Shown piece by piece: positions 32,977 through 42,388 of a stretch of 64,000 bases of DNA (positions are counted from its first letter, which is position 1; each line of letters starts with the position of its first letter). A model generated the notes under the pieces. That model did no database searches, was not told the origin of the DNA, and was given only the letters and a program-made list of their open reading frames with translations. The stretch is from NCBI GenBank assembly GCA_942492835.1, contig OW818645.1, positions 186,001 through 250,000 of the forward strand. Direction: 5' to 3'. The stretch comes from GWB2-37-7 sp942492835. GTDB taxonomy: Bacteria; Bacillota; Clostridia; Lutisporales; Lutisporaceae. The position numbers and the translations under genes are program-made.

Positions 32977-33411
32977 TTATTCGTGATGATGGTCATGCTC
33001 ACAACCACAATCACAGTCGCAATCTAATTCATACTCTATTTTTTCATGGCAATTAGGGCATACAACTGTTTCACCATTTTCAAGTAAGCTTTCATCTAAA
33101 TATACATACTCTTTGCAATGAGGGCATTCAACCTCAATATAGTCATAATCGTCATCATCTTCATCTTCATCATCTTCGTCGTCTTCTCCAAAGAGTTCAT
33201 CTTCAACATTTGAAAGATCTTCATCTAAAGCTTCTACATAGTCATCAAGCTCTGTTTGTGAGTCGCTTAATTCGTTGACAGCATCAGCAAAGTCAGATAA
33301 TACATCCAATATGTTCACCATTAGCTTGCCATTGTCTGAGTTTTCATCAATCTTCATACCTTCGGCAAGACCTCTTAAGTATGCTATTCTTTCATATAAA
33401 TATTCCATCAT
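32977..33411 (-). CDS. CD1247-family acidic zinc-ribbon protein
   Basis: A 144-residue protein with an N-terminal helical domain (about 1-55, YERIAYLRGLAEGMKIDENS) that I match to the CD1247 N-terminal family of Clostridia. A very acidic stretch (about 57-90, many Glu/Asp) follows. A zinc ribbon comes next with CPHC and CPNC pairs, then a C-terminal tail alternating Asp and Cys and ending HDHHHE, probably metal-binding. The function is unknown. It lies 82 bp after efp. The ribosome site AAGGAGGAGTA is strong. Confidence 0.78.
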   Translation of the reverse strand: MMEYLYERIAYLRGLAEGMKIDENSDNGKLMVNILDVLSDFADAVNELSDSQTELDDYVEALDEDLSNVEDELFGEDDEDDEDEDDDDYDYIEVECPHCKEYVYLDESLLENGETVVCPNCHEKIEYELDCDCDCGCEHDHHHE

Positions 33412-33492
33412 TACTCCTCCTTATCTTTTGTTGTAAATATTTGTTTATACCTTAATCTTTTATATTTTATCCAAATTAGTGAGGTATATTCA

Positions 33493-34050
33493 CTAAACTC
33501 TTTCCATGTATTGACCTGTTCTTGTGTCAACTCTTATTTTGTCGCCCTGGTTAACAAACAACGGTACGTTAACTGTTGCACCAGTCTCTAATGTTGCAGG
33601 CTTGGTAGCACCTGTTGCAGTATCACCCTTTAATCCTGGATCTGTTTGAGTGATTTGTAATTCTACGAAATTGTCTGGTTCAACTGAAAATGCTGAACCC
33701 TTATAAAATTGTATAAATGCGCTATCATTTTCTTTTAAATATAATATTGCATCCTCAACCTGTGAGTGATTTAAAGGAATTTGCTCATAGGTTTCATTGT
33801 CCATAAAATAGTATAAATCATTATCCTCATATAAATACTGCATAGTCTTACGCTCAATATGCGCCTTTGGAAATTTGTCAGTCGGATTAAATGATCTCTC
33901 AACAACTCCGCCTGAAATTATATTTTTTATCTTTGTTCTTACAAAAGCTGCACCTTTACCTGGCTTTACATGCTGGAAATCAATTATCGTGAATATTTGT
34001 CCATCAATTTCAAAGGTAACACCTTTTCTAAATTCTCCTGCTGATACCAT
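33493..34050 (-). CDS. efp: Translation elongation factor P
   Basis: A 185-residue protein with three OB-like domains. The N-terminal tip HVKPGKGAAFVRTKIKN has the Lys (about residue 32) that is modified in many EF-P proteins, and GDTATGATKPATLETGATVN is conserved. EF-P relieves ribosome stalling at polyproline. It follows the Xaa-Pro peptidase gene by 77 bp, as commonly seen in Firmicutes. Confidence 0.96.
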   Translation of the reverse strand: MVSAGEFRKGVTFEIDGQIFTIIDFQHVKPGKGAAFVRTKIKNIISGGVVERSFNPTDKFPKAHIERKTMQYLYEDNDLYYFMDNETYEQIPLNHSQVEDAILYLKENDSAFIQFYKGSAFSVEPDNFVELQITQTDPGLKGDTATGATKPATLETGATVNVPLFVNQGDKIRVDTRTGQYMERV

Positions 34051-34127
34051 TAAATAGATCCCTCCATTTTTCCTCTTTGTTTTTTAGTATTTGTTCAGCG
34101 TAAAAAAATATTTATTTAACTAAAATT

Positions 34128-35198
34128 TTAAAGCTCAATTAATTGCTTTGGTGATTTGCTTAGTACTCTACAGCCAGTTTCTGTAACTAGTATTAAGTCC
34201 TCTATTCTAACTCCACCATATTCAGATATGTATATACCAGGTTCATCTGTAACAACCATACCTGCTTCAAGTGTTCTTTGACCTAAAGGCGATACTCTAG
34301 GTTCTTCATGGACTGCTAAGCCTACTCCATGTCCTAAGCCATGACCGAAGTTATCTCCATAGCCTTCTTTTGATATAATATCCCTTGCAACCTTATCAAC
34401 TTCCTTGCAAAGTATACCTGGCTTGAATTGCTCTAAAGCCTTTTCTTGTGCTTCTAAAACGATACTATATATCTTCTTTTGCTTATCATCTGCCTTACCA
34501 ACAAATACCGTTCTTGTCATATCGGAACAATAACCATTATATACACAACCAAAATCAAGTGTCAAGAATTCTCCGTTATTTATTACTTTATCAGTGAATA
34601 CTCCATGAGGAAGAGAGGATCTTACACCTGAGGCAACTATAGATTCAAAGGATAAGTCTGTAGCTCCATTTTTCTTCATAGTATATTCAAGTTCTAAGGC
34701 TACTTCTTTCTCTGTAAGTCCAGGTTTAATAAAGTCTAACATATGCTTAAACGCATTATCTGCGATTTCAGCAGCTTTTTGTATAGCAGCTATCTCATCT
34801 GCATCCTTTATCATTCTTATTGTCTCTAGCATATCCTTTAAAGGAGAAATTTCAACTCCTTGCAGATTACCCTTAAGATTTTCATACATAGCAACAGTCA
34901 TAAAAGTATCTTCTATTACTATTCTCTTTACTTTGTTGTCTTGTACTATATTCTTTATATCATTTATAAGCGAATTATTATGTATTATTATTTCAAAGCC
35001 CTTACATTGATTGTGAGCTTGATCCTTATATCTAAAATCTGTTATAAAATAAGCTTTCTTTGCAGTTACTATAATGTAACCATCTGTAGAACTTGTAAAA
35101 CCGCTTAAATATCTTACATTTTCTCCAGAGTATAATAATGCTGCATCTAAGTTATTTGCTTCTAGTCTTTCTCTTAGCTTAGCTAATCTCTTTTCCAT
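34128..35198 (-). CDS. pepP: Xaa-Pro aminopeptidase/dipeptidase (M24B)
   Basis: A 356-residue metallopeptidase with a creatinase N-terminal domain (about 1-130) and a pita-bread M24 domain. Metal ligands are visible: LDFGCVYNGYCSDMTR (two Asp), GHGLGHGVGLAVHEEPR (His) and the two late Glu residues (TDEPGIYISEYGGVRIED). It cleaves peptides with Pro in second position. It stands 1 bp after aroQ and upstream of efp. Confidence 0.93.
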   Translation of the reverse strand: MEKRLAKLRERLEANNLDAALLYSGENVRYLSGFTSSTDGYIIVTAKKAYFITDFRYKDQAHNQCKGFEIIIHNNSLINDIKNIVQDNKVKRIVIEDTFMTVAMYENLKGNLQGVEISPLKDMLETIRMIKDADEIAAIQKAAEIADNAFKHMLDFIKPGLTEKEVALELEYTMKKNGATDLSFESIVASGVRSSLPHGVFTDKVINNGEFLTLDFGCVYNGYCSDMTRTVFVGKADDKQKKIYSIVLEAQEKALEQFKPGILCKEVDKVARDIISKEGYGDNFGHGLGHGVGLAVHEEPRVSPLGQRTLEAGMVVTDEPGIYISEYGGVRIEDLILVTETGCRVLSKSPKQLIEL

Positions 35199-35199
35199 C

Positions 35200-35643
35200 T
35201 TAATTAACCCCTTTCAAATACTGTTTTAATGCTTTTAATGCAAAAATATATCCTAGGTCACCCAAGCCTGCTATTTGTCCAATGCATACAGAACTAATGA
35301 CAGAGTGTCTTCTGAATTCTTCCCTTTTATATATGTTGGATAGATGTACTTCAATAGTAGGAATACTTACCGCTTCCAATGCATCTCTAATAGCAATGCT
35401 ATAATGGCTGTAAGCACCAGGATTTATTATTATGCCGTCATATTTTTCATATGCTGCATGTATACAATTTATAAGCTCCCCTTCAATGTTAGATTGAAAG
35501 AAATCTACAAATACCTCTTCTTGTAATGCAGTCTCTAGAATATTCCCATTGATTTCCTTTAATGTATTACTACCATATATTGTTGTGTTTCTAACACCAA
35601 GCATATTCAAATTTGGTCCATTTATCACAAGTATCTTTGACAT
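35200..35643 (-). CDS. aroQ: Type II 3-dehydroquinate dehydratase
   Basis: A 147-residue enzyme of the shikimate pathway. Motifs are VINGPNLNMLGVRNTTIYGS, GIIINPGAYSHYSIAIRDAL and IEVHLSNIYKREEFRRHSV; the catalytic Tyr lies in the first motif and the His in the third. The usual REP before xIYG is RNT here, a minor change. aroK lies 128 bp upstream, so two consecutive-pathway genes are close by. Confidence 0.95.
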   Translation of the reverse strand: MSKILVINGPNLNMLGVRNTTIYGSNTLKEINGNILETALQEEVFVDFFQSNIEGELINCIHAAYEKYDGIIINPGAYSHYSIAIRDALEAVSIPTIEVHLSNIYKREEFRRHSVISSVCIGQIAGLGDLGYIFALKALKQYLKGVN

Positions 35644-35770
35644 AGTAGTTCTACCTCTTATATTTTAATTTGTACCACTATATATGATATCATAAATTTA
35701 CCAATATGGATAGACAAACACTCTAAAATTTATATAAATATCATAATAATAATAGTATCTTTTATAATAC

Positions 35771-36283
35771 TTACCACTTATTATGCGTTTTTTTCAAGCT
35801 TTCTAGTATTGTTTGTATTGTCCCATTTACATCTAGTTTGCTAGTATTTATGATAATATCTGCTTTTCTATAGGTCTGATATCTGGATTCAAGAAGCTTA
35901 CTCATGTTTTCTCTATCTATAGTATTACCTACTAATGGACGAAAACTACCCTCTAAATTCTTAATTATTTTATCTAATGGAGCATCTAAAAATATAATTA
36001 ATCCTATTTCCTTTAGAGCCTTAAAATTATCTTCCTTCATAACTGCACCACCGCCAACAGAAATAACATATCCCTCAATTTGTGACAAAGATTTTATGAT
36101 TTCTGTTTCTATTGACCTGAAGCGGAGCTCACCAAAGTCTGCAAAAATATCTTTTATAGCTATTCCTTGCCGGTTCTCTATTATCTCGTCAGTATCAATA
36201 AACTTCATGTTTATGACGCTGGCAAGAGCTTTACCTACAGTAGTTTTACCACTGCCCATAAAGCCTATAAGTACAATGTTCAT
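35771..36283 (-). CDS. aroK: Shikimate kinase
   Basis: A 170-residue P-loop kinase. Walker A is GFMGSGKTTVGKALA, the shikimate-binding Asp is in KFIDTDEIIE, Arg is in LRFRSIETE and the YVISVGGGAVMKE segment follows. It phosphorylates shikimate. Its ATG overlaps the last base of the ComFB stop region, so aroK is transcribed with the end of the pilus operon. Confidence 0.95.
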   Translation of the reverse strand: MNIVLIGFMGSGKTTVGKALASVINMKFIDTDEIIENRQGIAIKDIFADFGELRFRSIETEIIKSLSQIEGYVISVGGGAVMKEDNFKALKEIGLIIFLDAPLDKIIKNLEGSFRPLVGNTIDRENMSKLLESRYQTYRKADIIINTSKLDVNGTIQTILESLKKTHNKW

Positions 36284-36558
36284 TATTTCACCATTTCATG
36301 CTGTGGATTTTTATTTACAAATATCGCAGCCTTTACTATTGCAGTCTCTATATCAACATCAAATTGCTGTTCAAGCTCTCTAAGCTTTGTGTAAAGTGCT
36401 CCCTTATCTGTTACTACGTATTTGGCAGGCAAATCATTAAGCGCAATAGCCATAATATCCAACCTACACTTTTCACATTTACATATGTTCATTAAGTTTA
36501 GTACGGAGTCAACCTTTTTGCTTACTATATCTTCCATATAGTTCATTAAATTTAACAT
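36283..36558 (-). CDS. comFB: ComFB family protein
   Basis: A 91-residue protein starting MLNLMNYMEDIVSKKVDSVL. The ATG at 36558 is preferred because AGGAGGT lies 7 bases before it; an ATG at 36564 touches the ribosome site. It has the zinc-type pair CKCEKC and the LNDLPAKYVVTDKGALY region of late-competence ComFB proteins. ComFB relatives are known as cyclic-dinucleotide binding proteins in cyanobacteria, where they affect type IV pili. It follows the pilus operon directly, which supports such a role here by inference. Confidence 0.8.
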   Translation of the reverse strand: MLNLMNYMEDIVSKKVDSVLNLMNICKCEKCRLDIMAIALNDLPAKYVVTDKGALYTKLRELEQQFDVDIETAIVKAAIFVNKNPQHEMVK

Positions 36559-36625
36559 TTTCATACCTCCTCACATGACTTATCAAATATATAATTCAAC
36601 AAATTATTTTATAATCCTGTAAATG

Positions 36626-39346
36626 TTATAACAATATAGGCATTGCTACCACATCTATCCTAATTGAAGGGTTATCAGCACCTAATCCTAAATCTAGCTG
36701 TAGAAAATAACTTTTCTCTAATATATTTCCAATACTTAATTTTATAGTGATTTCATAGTCACCTTCTGCTAACTTATAGTCAGTGGTAATAAATATACCC
36801 TCCGGAGTTTTAGTAAGCTTATAAATATTACCGATATTATCCCGTATCTCAGCAGATGAGCTTAAACTGCTAAAAAGTTCTTCTGAGCCTGATACAGTAC
36901 ATAACTTCAAATTCAATATGCCATTATTTACTACATTGAAACTAATTTTTGCATCAAACTTACCTTTTCTTATTACTGATATCTGCTTACTCCCATCGTA
37001 TGTATTAATATCAGCATATATAGGTGCAGCTTTTACAACTGTCACAGTAAGTACTTGTGTGTTTATAGGTATACCAGCGTTTCCATCATAGTTTGTATAA
37101 TCAAGTCTTGATATGTTGCTTAATTTATATACTCCTTCCTTTGTAAATTTAAGATCAACACTTACAGTTATTGGTGCTGGTGTTCCCTTATCCTTCTCAA
37201 ATTCTATGTCAGGTACATTTATTGTCATTATCCTTCCATTTATACTAATATCAGGGTTTGCAATTATATCTATATCTAAGGGTAAAGCTTCTGTTATTTT
37301 AATATTGCTTAAAATTTGAGTTGATGATTCCTTAGCCATAGCTTCAAATTTATTATTTAGCTCAACAGATGTTGCTATAGTATATGCTGTACCGCCTCCC
37401 AAGCTTGCAAGCTCCTGCATAAAACTCAGGTTGGTATCAGTACCGCCTGTAACACATACAGTATTTAGCACAATCCCCTTACTTTTTATGCTGTTTGCTT
37501 GGACTCTCGCATCTATATATCCTCTATTGCCAGTACCCTGCTGATAAGAATACTCTCCATATTCAAGGTTATAGTCAAACATAGATGTACCATAAAAGTT
37601 AACATTTGAAGGGTTAAAATACCATTTGTTGTATTTTTCACTTTCTAGCTTATATCCATAATCATATATATATTTATAGTAATATACGTAGGAATTTGTA
37701 TCAATTGCATCTGTATAGCAGGAGGGCACTCCATCTGAAAAATAAACAATATGTCTTTGATTAGTACTGTCTACCAACGCATTTTCTGCAGCCTTTAAGC
37801 CTATTTCCATATTTGTACCAGAATCATATCCATAACCATCATCAACTTGTATTTGTCTAATACTATTGATTAAAGTATCATAATCTGACGTTAAAGGTAC
37901 CACAATTTTACTATATCTATTGAAGGTAACTAATGATATCCTGTCGCCTTGATTTGCTGTTTTGAAAATATTAACAAGGTTTTCTGCTTCTTGTTTTGTA
38001 TTAACAAGCTTATTGGCCTCATTCATACCATAGGATCTATCAATAGTAATCACTATATCAAGAGGCTTTCTATCAGCATTTTTATTAAAGCTGCCAATTG
38101 GTGTAATCGTATAGTTAAGTGAGGCTGTTTCACCCTCTATAAGCTCCACTTTGCTAATTTGTTTATTAATTGTAAGTCCTGGCGGCAAGCTCTCATTGGG
38201 GTTCACTGTAAAGCTTAAATCATTTATAGGCTTGCTTTTAGCTGTAGAATAAATATCTAAATAATCTATTCTAGAATTGTTTAAAGTATAGGAGCCTGCA
38301 TTATTAAGTGAAACTTCAAGCACATAACTAAAGCTAGTCGGAATAGTTCCATCTGAGTTGTATATAATATCGGGTATTTCTATGCTTATGTTACCTAGAC
38401 TATCAGGTACAACTAGACTGTTGTTTGTAACAGTTATGCCTGCAGGAAGCTTATCTTTGATAACTAAGCCTGATAACTTGACAGTATTTGTACTCGGTGG
38501 TGTCTTAGTCATCACTTGAACAACCGAATCCGGCAAAGCTGTTTGGTAAGCACTTCCTCCCGTTTCTTGTGACATGCTTCTCAAAAATGACATATCTACA
38601 TCAGTGCCTGTACCTATTCCTACTGAGTATAATACAATACCTTTATTGGCAAGTGACTTACATGCTTTAGTTGTGTTGATATAAGCTTCTTGTGTAACCT
38701 TAGTGACATCAGAATAGTAATAAACTCCGTCTTCATACTTAACATCTCCTTTTTTAAATTTTCCTAGCCATTTATAAGATGTATAGTAATTAGGGAAACC
38801 ATCAGATATAAAGACGATATTTTTATTTAGGTTATTACTACCTTCTAGCATTACTTGACTTTTCTCTATTGCATCCTGGAAGTTTGAGCCCTCCACCATA
38901 TTGCTGCTATTTATACCTGCAATATAAGAAGAAATCGAGTCAAGATTATCCGTCAGTGCTATAGATTTATTTACCTTATAGCCGAAGGATACAAACCCAA
39001 CTTTATTGTTGGCATTTGCCGCTTTTATCTTATTTATAAAATCAATAGCGGCACTTTTTGCAGATGAAAGCTTGCTAGCTGACATACCACTATATATATT
39101 CATTGCAATTATAATATCAGAAGTACTTTGTGGAATCGTAGTATACTGTCCTGTAGGAGTAATATTATATGTTATTTTAGCTGTATCCCATTGATTGTAA
39201 ATCTCCTTATCCATAGTTCTTGATATGGAAAAATTCGGAGGATTTATTACTTCTGCGTTCACAGTAGTAATACCAATACTACCAAGATTTATCGACTGTA
39301 CTATAATTATTGCTATTAATATAAAAATAAATGTTCTATTTCTCAT
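36626..39346 (-). CDS. Secreted protein with two VWA domains, tyrosine-rich inserts
   Basis: A 906-residue exported protein. The ATG at 39346 follows AGGAGGTGAAAGCT. A signal peptide occupies about residues 1-32. VWA domain 1 (about 60-280) has a degenerate MIDAS (MNIYSGMS instead of DxSxS) but keeps VFISDGFPN. VWA domain 2 (about 430-690) has DRSYGM, GTNMEIG and VYFSDGVP and looks able to bind metal. Both carry long tyrosine-rich inserts after the third MIDAS motif. Beta-rich domains follow each VWA. No sortase motif or C-terminal membrane anchor is seen. It ends the pilin gene series, so it may be a pilus-associated adhesin, comparable in concept to PilY1. Confidence 0.82.
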   Translation of the reverse strand: MRNRTFIFILIAIIIVQSINLGSIGITTVNAEVINPPNFSISRTMDKEIYNQWDTAKITYNITPTGQYTTIPQSTSDIIIAMNIYSGMSASKLSSAKSAAIDFINKIKAANANNKVGFVSFGYKVNKSIALTDNLDSISSYIAGINSSNMVEGSNFQDAIEKSQVMLEGSNNLNKNIVFISDGFPNYYTSYKWLGKFKKGDVKYEDGVYYYSDVTKVTQEAYINTTKACKSLANKGIVLYSVGIGTGTDVDMSFLRSMSQETGGSAYQTALPDSVVQVMTKTPPSTNTVKLSGLVIKDKLPAGITVTNNSLVVPDSLGNISIEIPDIIYNSDGTIPTSFSYVLEVSLNNAGSYTLNNSRIDYLDIYSTAKSKPINDLSFTVNPNESLPPGLTINKQISKVELIEGETASLNYTITPIGSFNKNADRKPLDIVITIDRSYGMNEANKLVNTKQEAENLVNIFKTANQGDRISLVTFNRYSKIVVPLTSDYDTLINSIRQIQVDDGYGYDSGTNMEIGLKAAENALVDSTNQRHIVYFSDGVPSCYTDAIDTNSYVYYYKYIYDYGYKLESEKYNKWYFNPSNVNFYGTSMFDYNLEYGEYSYQQGTGNRGYIDARVQANSIKSKGIVLNTVCVTGGTDTNLSFMQELASLGGGTAYTIATSVELNNKFEAMAKESSTQILSNIKITEALPLDIDIIANPDISINGRIMTINVPDIEFEKDKGTPAPITVSVDLKFTKEGVYKLSNISRLDYTNYDGNAGIPINTQVLTVTVVKAAPIYADINTYDGSKQISVIRKGKFDAKISFNVVNNGILNLKLCTVSGSEELFSSLSSSAEIRDNIGNIYKLTKTPEGIFITTDYKLAEGDYEITIKLSIGNILEKSYFLQLDLGLGADNPSIRIDVVAMPILL

Positions 39347-39389
39347 AGCTTTCACCTCCTGTATTTTGTTGTTAATTAATTTGTGTGTT

Positions 39390-39965
39390 CTATCTATTAG
39401 AATTTCTCATGAAAATTTCAGTTTTCAAAGTAACTGCTTCGTCGCCTTCTGTTTTACCACTATCAGATACAGTTATTGTAATAACTGCTATGTTGCTATT
39501 CGCTATGTTAGAGTCATCTGGCTTAAGTGTAACATCAAAATAATTTACATTTTTAGCTTTAATAGTCTCAGGTATCTCAGAGGCTTCGATTATATAGTCA
39601 TAATCATTTGTTTCCTTTGCATTTATGGAATCTTTTCTGCCATCAGAATTTGAATCCATGTATTGCAAAACAACAAAGCTTCCACCTCTAAGCTTGAATA
39701 CTATTCGTTCTACGCCTAAAGATGAATTATTGCCTACATAACTCCTATCCAATGCCGATTTTGTATTTATTAATATATCAGCTAAGTTATTTATTGATTT
39801 TTCTGCCTGTCTTTGGGCTTCAGTCTCCTTAGTTGTCTTATTCAAATATTTATAGTTAGTAATAAAGAAGGAGCTTGCAGGTACCATTACTACAGCAACC
39901 AGTGCTAAAACCACAATAAGCTCAACTAATGTGAACCCTTTTTTATCCTTTAGTATATTTCTCAT
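39390..39965 (-). CDS. Minor prepilin, PilW/PulJ-like
   Basis: A 191-residue prepilin. The ATG at 39965 stands 8 bases after GGAAGG. The class III signal is KDKKGFTLVELIVVLALVAV, with cleavage expected between Gly and Phe and Glu at position 5 of the mature protein. The soluble part is beta-rich and about 160 residues, similar to PulJ/PilW minor pilins. It is co-transcribed with the PilX-like and PilV-like genes upstream. Confidence 0.82.
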   Translation of the reverse strand: MRNILKDKKGFTLVELIVVLALVAVVMVPASSFFITNYKYLNKTTKETEAQRQAEKSINNLADILINTKSALDRSYVGNNSSLGVERIVFKLRGGSFVVLQYMDSNSDGRKDSINAKETNDYDYIIEASEIPETIKAKNVNYFDVTLKPDDSNIANSNIAVITITVSDSGKTEGDEAVTLKTEIFMRNSNR

Positions 39966-39984
39966 GGGCAGCACCTTCCAAATA

Positions 39985-42378
39985 CTATTTTACTTTTTTC
40001 CATTCTACTATTGTAAGGAGATCTTCATATTTTTTATATATGTTTATAGTTTCAGCAGTGCTTGAAACAATTACTTCTCCAGTCATATCCGAGTATAAAC
40101 TGCTGTTTTTAAAAATACTGTATAATGTTGTAGTTGTATTGATATTTGTGTTATAAATTTTATTCCATATATATTGCTGTACTCCGTAAGTATTGTTGAA
40201 AATCTTCTTATTGCTGTCAATTATATAAATATTACCTGTCGTAATAATAGTACCATAATAATTTAACTCACCTGTAATATATATATCTCCTGTGGTTACA
40301 ATAATACCTTTAAGCTCATTGTCTAAGCCTATATCCTTTACATAATAATCTATACCGACTGTTCCAGTTAACTCTGTGGGTGTATCCCCCATTCTCCCTT
40401 TAATCAAAAGCGGTTTGTTATCATCATGTATAAAAACAATCTCCTTATACTTTTGAGCAGCTGAACTAAGATTATCAAAATTCAAAAAGTTTACATAGTC
40501 TGCTATTCCTGTTTTTTCATCATCATAGCTTGTTGTTGGAATATGCTTTGATATTGTAGCAAGCTTATTTACAAAGAAATTATAATTATTTTTAAAGCCA
40601 TTTCTATAATTATCATATTGAACTTCCGTTAATAGTCTCTGTGGATACATGTAACCGTTTGATATAACATTACCAAGCGAATATATTACTTTATTGTAAT
40701 CTAACTGTATATTGTTATTTGTGTCCAAATTAAGCTTTAACTCAGGATTTACTATAGTAGGTTCATTTCGATATTTATAAAACAAATAGGAATAATCACT
40801 TCTTGTTTTTGCTTTAAAAAACTGTTCTCCTGATTCTCCTGTCAGCTGTAGAAAATTATATGCTAGATATAAGGGTGGGTAATTAAGAAACTCTATAGAG
40901 CTGCCTAAATACCTTCTATCCTCTGGATCCATCAAGCCATCCTCGTCCTTTAATGCATAGTCCTCGGTGTAAGCCAAAATATTATTAATGTCAGGATTAT
41001 CAGGGTTTCCCCCTTTTCTAATGGCTATACTTTCTCCTGTTTGATAGCCCATTTCCTCTGGCACAGGAGAATCTGTATTTATATATACTGTACCTGCTAA
41101 AAACACTTCTCCAGTAACCTTTACCATAGAACCTTCAATGCTATCAATATCAGGGCTGTTTATTACTATACTACTGCTTTTATCATGTCCTGCTTCTCCA
41201 TCCTCAAAGCCATAGTAATTGCCATCAATTGAGATAATTGATCTTGTTCCGTTCAGCTCAATATCATCAGCTGCATATACATTCCTGTTGCCAGTTATAT
41301 CAATGGTCGCTGTATCTACTTCGGCAGGTATTGCAAGAGAATTGCAGAAAACATTGCCTGTTATACTAATTTTTGAATTATTCTTAGTGGGCATAATATA
41401 GCTATTCGTTGCTACATTTCCATTAATCACTAGTTGGCTTCTATTGCCTGCTGTTCCTTCAGAATCAAGTGAAATGCCTGCATAATTCTGTAGAAGCTTG
41501 CTTGCTTCATAGTCAGAAGGCTTCTCCCCATAAGCATATACATCACCATTTACCGTAACATCTGAATTATTGCCCTTCACAATTATAGCCTTATCAGCTA
41601 TTATTGCTTTACTCCAAAGAGGACTTTCACTAATCGAAGCTTGACTGCTGACTGTTTTATAGGTATCACCATAGTTTGGAATCTTTAGCTGAAATTTTAT
41701 ATTGATTTCCTTGCTTTTGTATCTCTCAGGATCTATCGGGTCTTTATCCATATTGTAGGTCATAGATCGAATATCTACATTATAGACATCCGCATTAGTG
41801 GGGTCAGACATATCATCAAAGGGCTTAATCTGTGCAATAATATTAAACCTGTTCAAATCCGGTATTGACTTATAAGTGCTAAGGTCTAAAGCGTTTGGTA
41901 AGTTATCATTTGTATACTTCTTATATACTGTTTTAAACATAGAGTTTAAAAGTTCTCCTACCGCAGCTTCATCAATCTCAAGGTATGTATTAACATAAGT
42001 GCTGGTTTCACCCTTCATTACTTTACTTTTTTCACCTTCTATAAAGGCAGTAAAACCTTCCTTGTACATTTCATAATCATCTATATCAAAATAATCACTG
42101 TATGTTATAGAAAAGCTATCACTATTAAAATCTTCTATACAATGATTGCCTATATCTATAGCTGAGTTAATTATTTCGGTAAGCTTTGCATAGGTCTCCT
42201 CTGTTCCTGACTCTGCAAGGTAAAAATTGGCTTTTTGTTGTTTATCAAAAGCTCGAGCTTTGTAACCAAAAACTGCCATAGATAAAGTAACCATTCCAAT
42301 AATGCTAATTACTGAAATAGCAATAAGTGTCATGGTCAATGTCGAAGCTCTTTTAGATTTTAGATACTTAAATATCAT
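39985..42378 (-). CDS. Very large PilX-like minor pilin with repeated beta-helix region
   Basis: A 797-residue protein. The ATG at 42378 follows AGAGGGATATTT. The N-terminus has one helix (about 12-38) and then FYLAESGTEETYAKL, as in PilX-type proteins, but no GFxxxE cleavage motif. The central part (about 265-430) repeats short units such as AIIADKAIIVKG, VTVNGDVYAYG, LVINGNVATN, ISITGNVFCN and TIDITGN, a pattern of parallel beta-helices or bactofilin-like folds. Similar units recur near residues 670-720 (GIIVTTGDIYITGELNYYG). Ordinary PilX proteins are below 250 residues. The role is probably in pilus initiation or a surface structure; this is inference. Confidence 0.75.
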   Translation of the reverse strand: MIFKYLKSKRASTLTMTLIAISVISIIGMVTLSMAVFGYKARAFDKQQKANFYLAESGTEETYAKLTEIINSAIDIGNHCIEDFNSDSFSITYSDYFDIDDYEMYKEGFTAFIEGEKSKVMKGETSTYVNTYLEIDEAAVGELLNSMFKTVYKKYTNDNLPNALDLSTYKSIPDLNRFNIIAQIKPFDDMSDPTNADVYNVDIRSMTYNMDKDPIDPERYKSKEINIKFQLKIPNYGDTYKTVSSQASISESPLWSKAIIADKAIIVKGNNSDVTVNGDVYAYGEKPSDYEASKLLQNYAGISLDSEGTAGNRSQLVINGNVATNSYIMPTKNNSKISITGNVFCNSLAIPAEVDTATIDITGNRNVYAADDIELNGTRSIISIDGNYYGFEDGEAGHDKSSSIVINSPDIDSIEGSMVKVTGEVFLAGTVYINTDSPVPEEMGYQTGESIAIRKGGNPDNPDINNILAYTEDYALKDEDGLMDPEDRRYLGSSIEFLNYPPLYLAYNFLQLTGESGEQFFKAKTRSDYSYLFYKYRNEPTIVNPELKLNLDTNNNIQLDYNKVIYSLGNVISNGYMYPQRLLTEVQYDNYRNGFKNNYNFFVNKLATISKHIPTTSYDDEKTGIADYVNFLNFDNLSSAAQKYKEIVFIHDDNKPLLIKGRMGDTPTELTGTVGIDYYVKDIGLDNELKGIIVTTGDIYITGELNYYGTIITTGNIYIIDSNKKIFNNTYGVQQYIWNKIYNTNINTTTTLYSIFKNSSLYSDMTGEVIVSSTAETINIYKKYEDLLTIVEWKKVK

Positions 42379-42388
42379 AAATATCCCT

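Noticed and set aside
36626..39346. Sortase-anchored pilus (SpaA-type) protein
   Set aside because: VWA tip proteins also occur in sortase pili, but there is no LPxTG-like motif, no C-terminal membrane anchor and no sortase gene here, while type IV pilus genes are adjacent.
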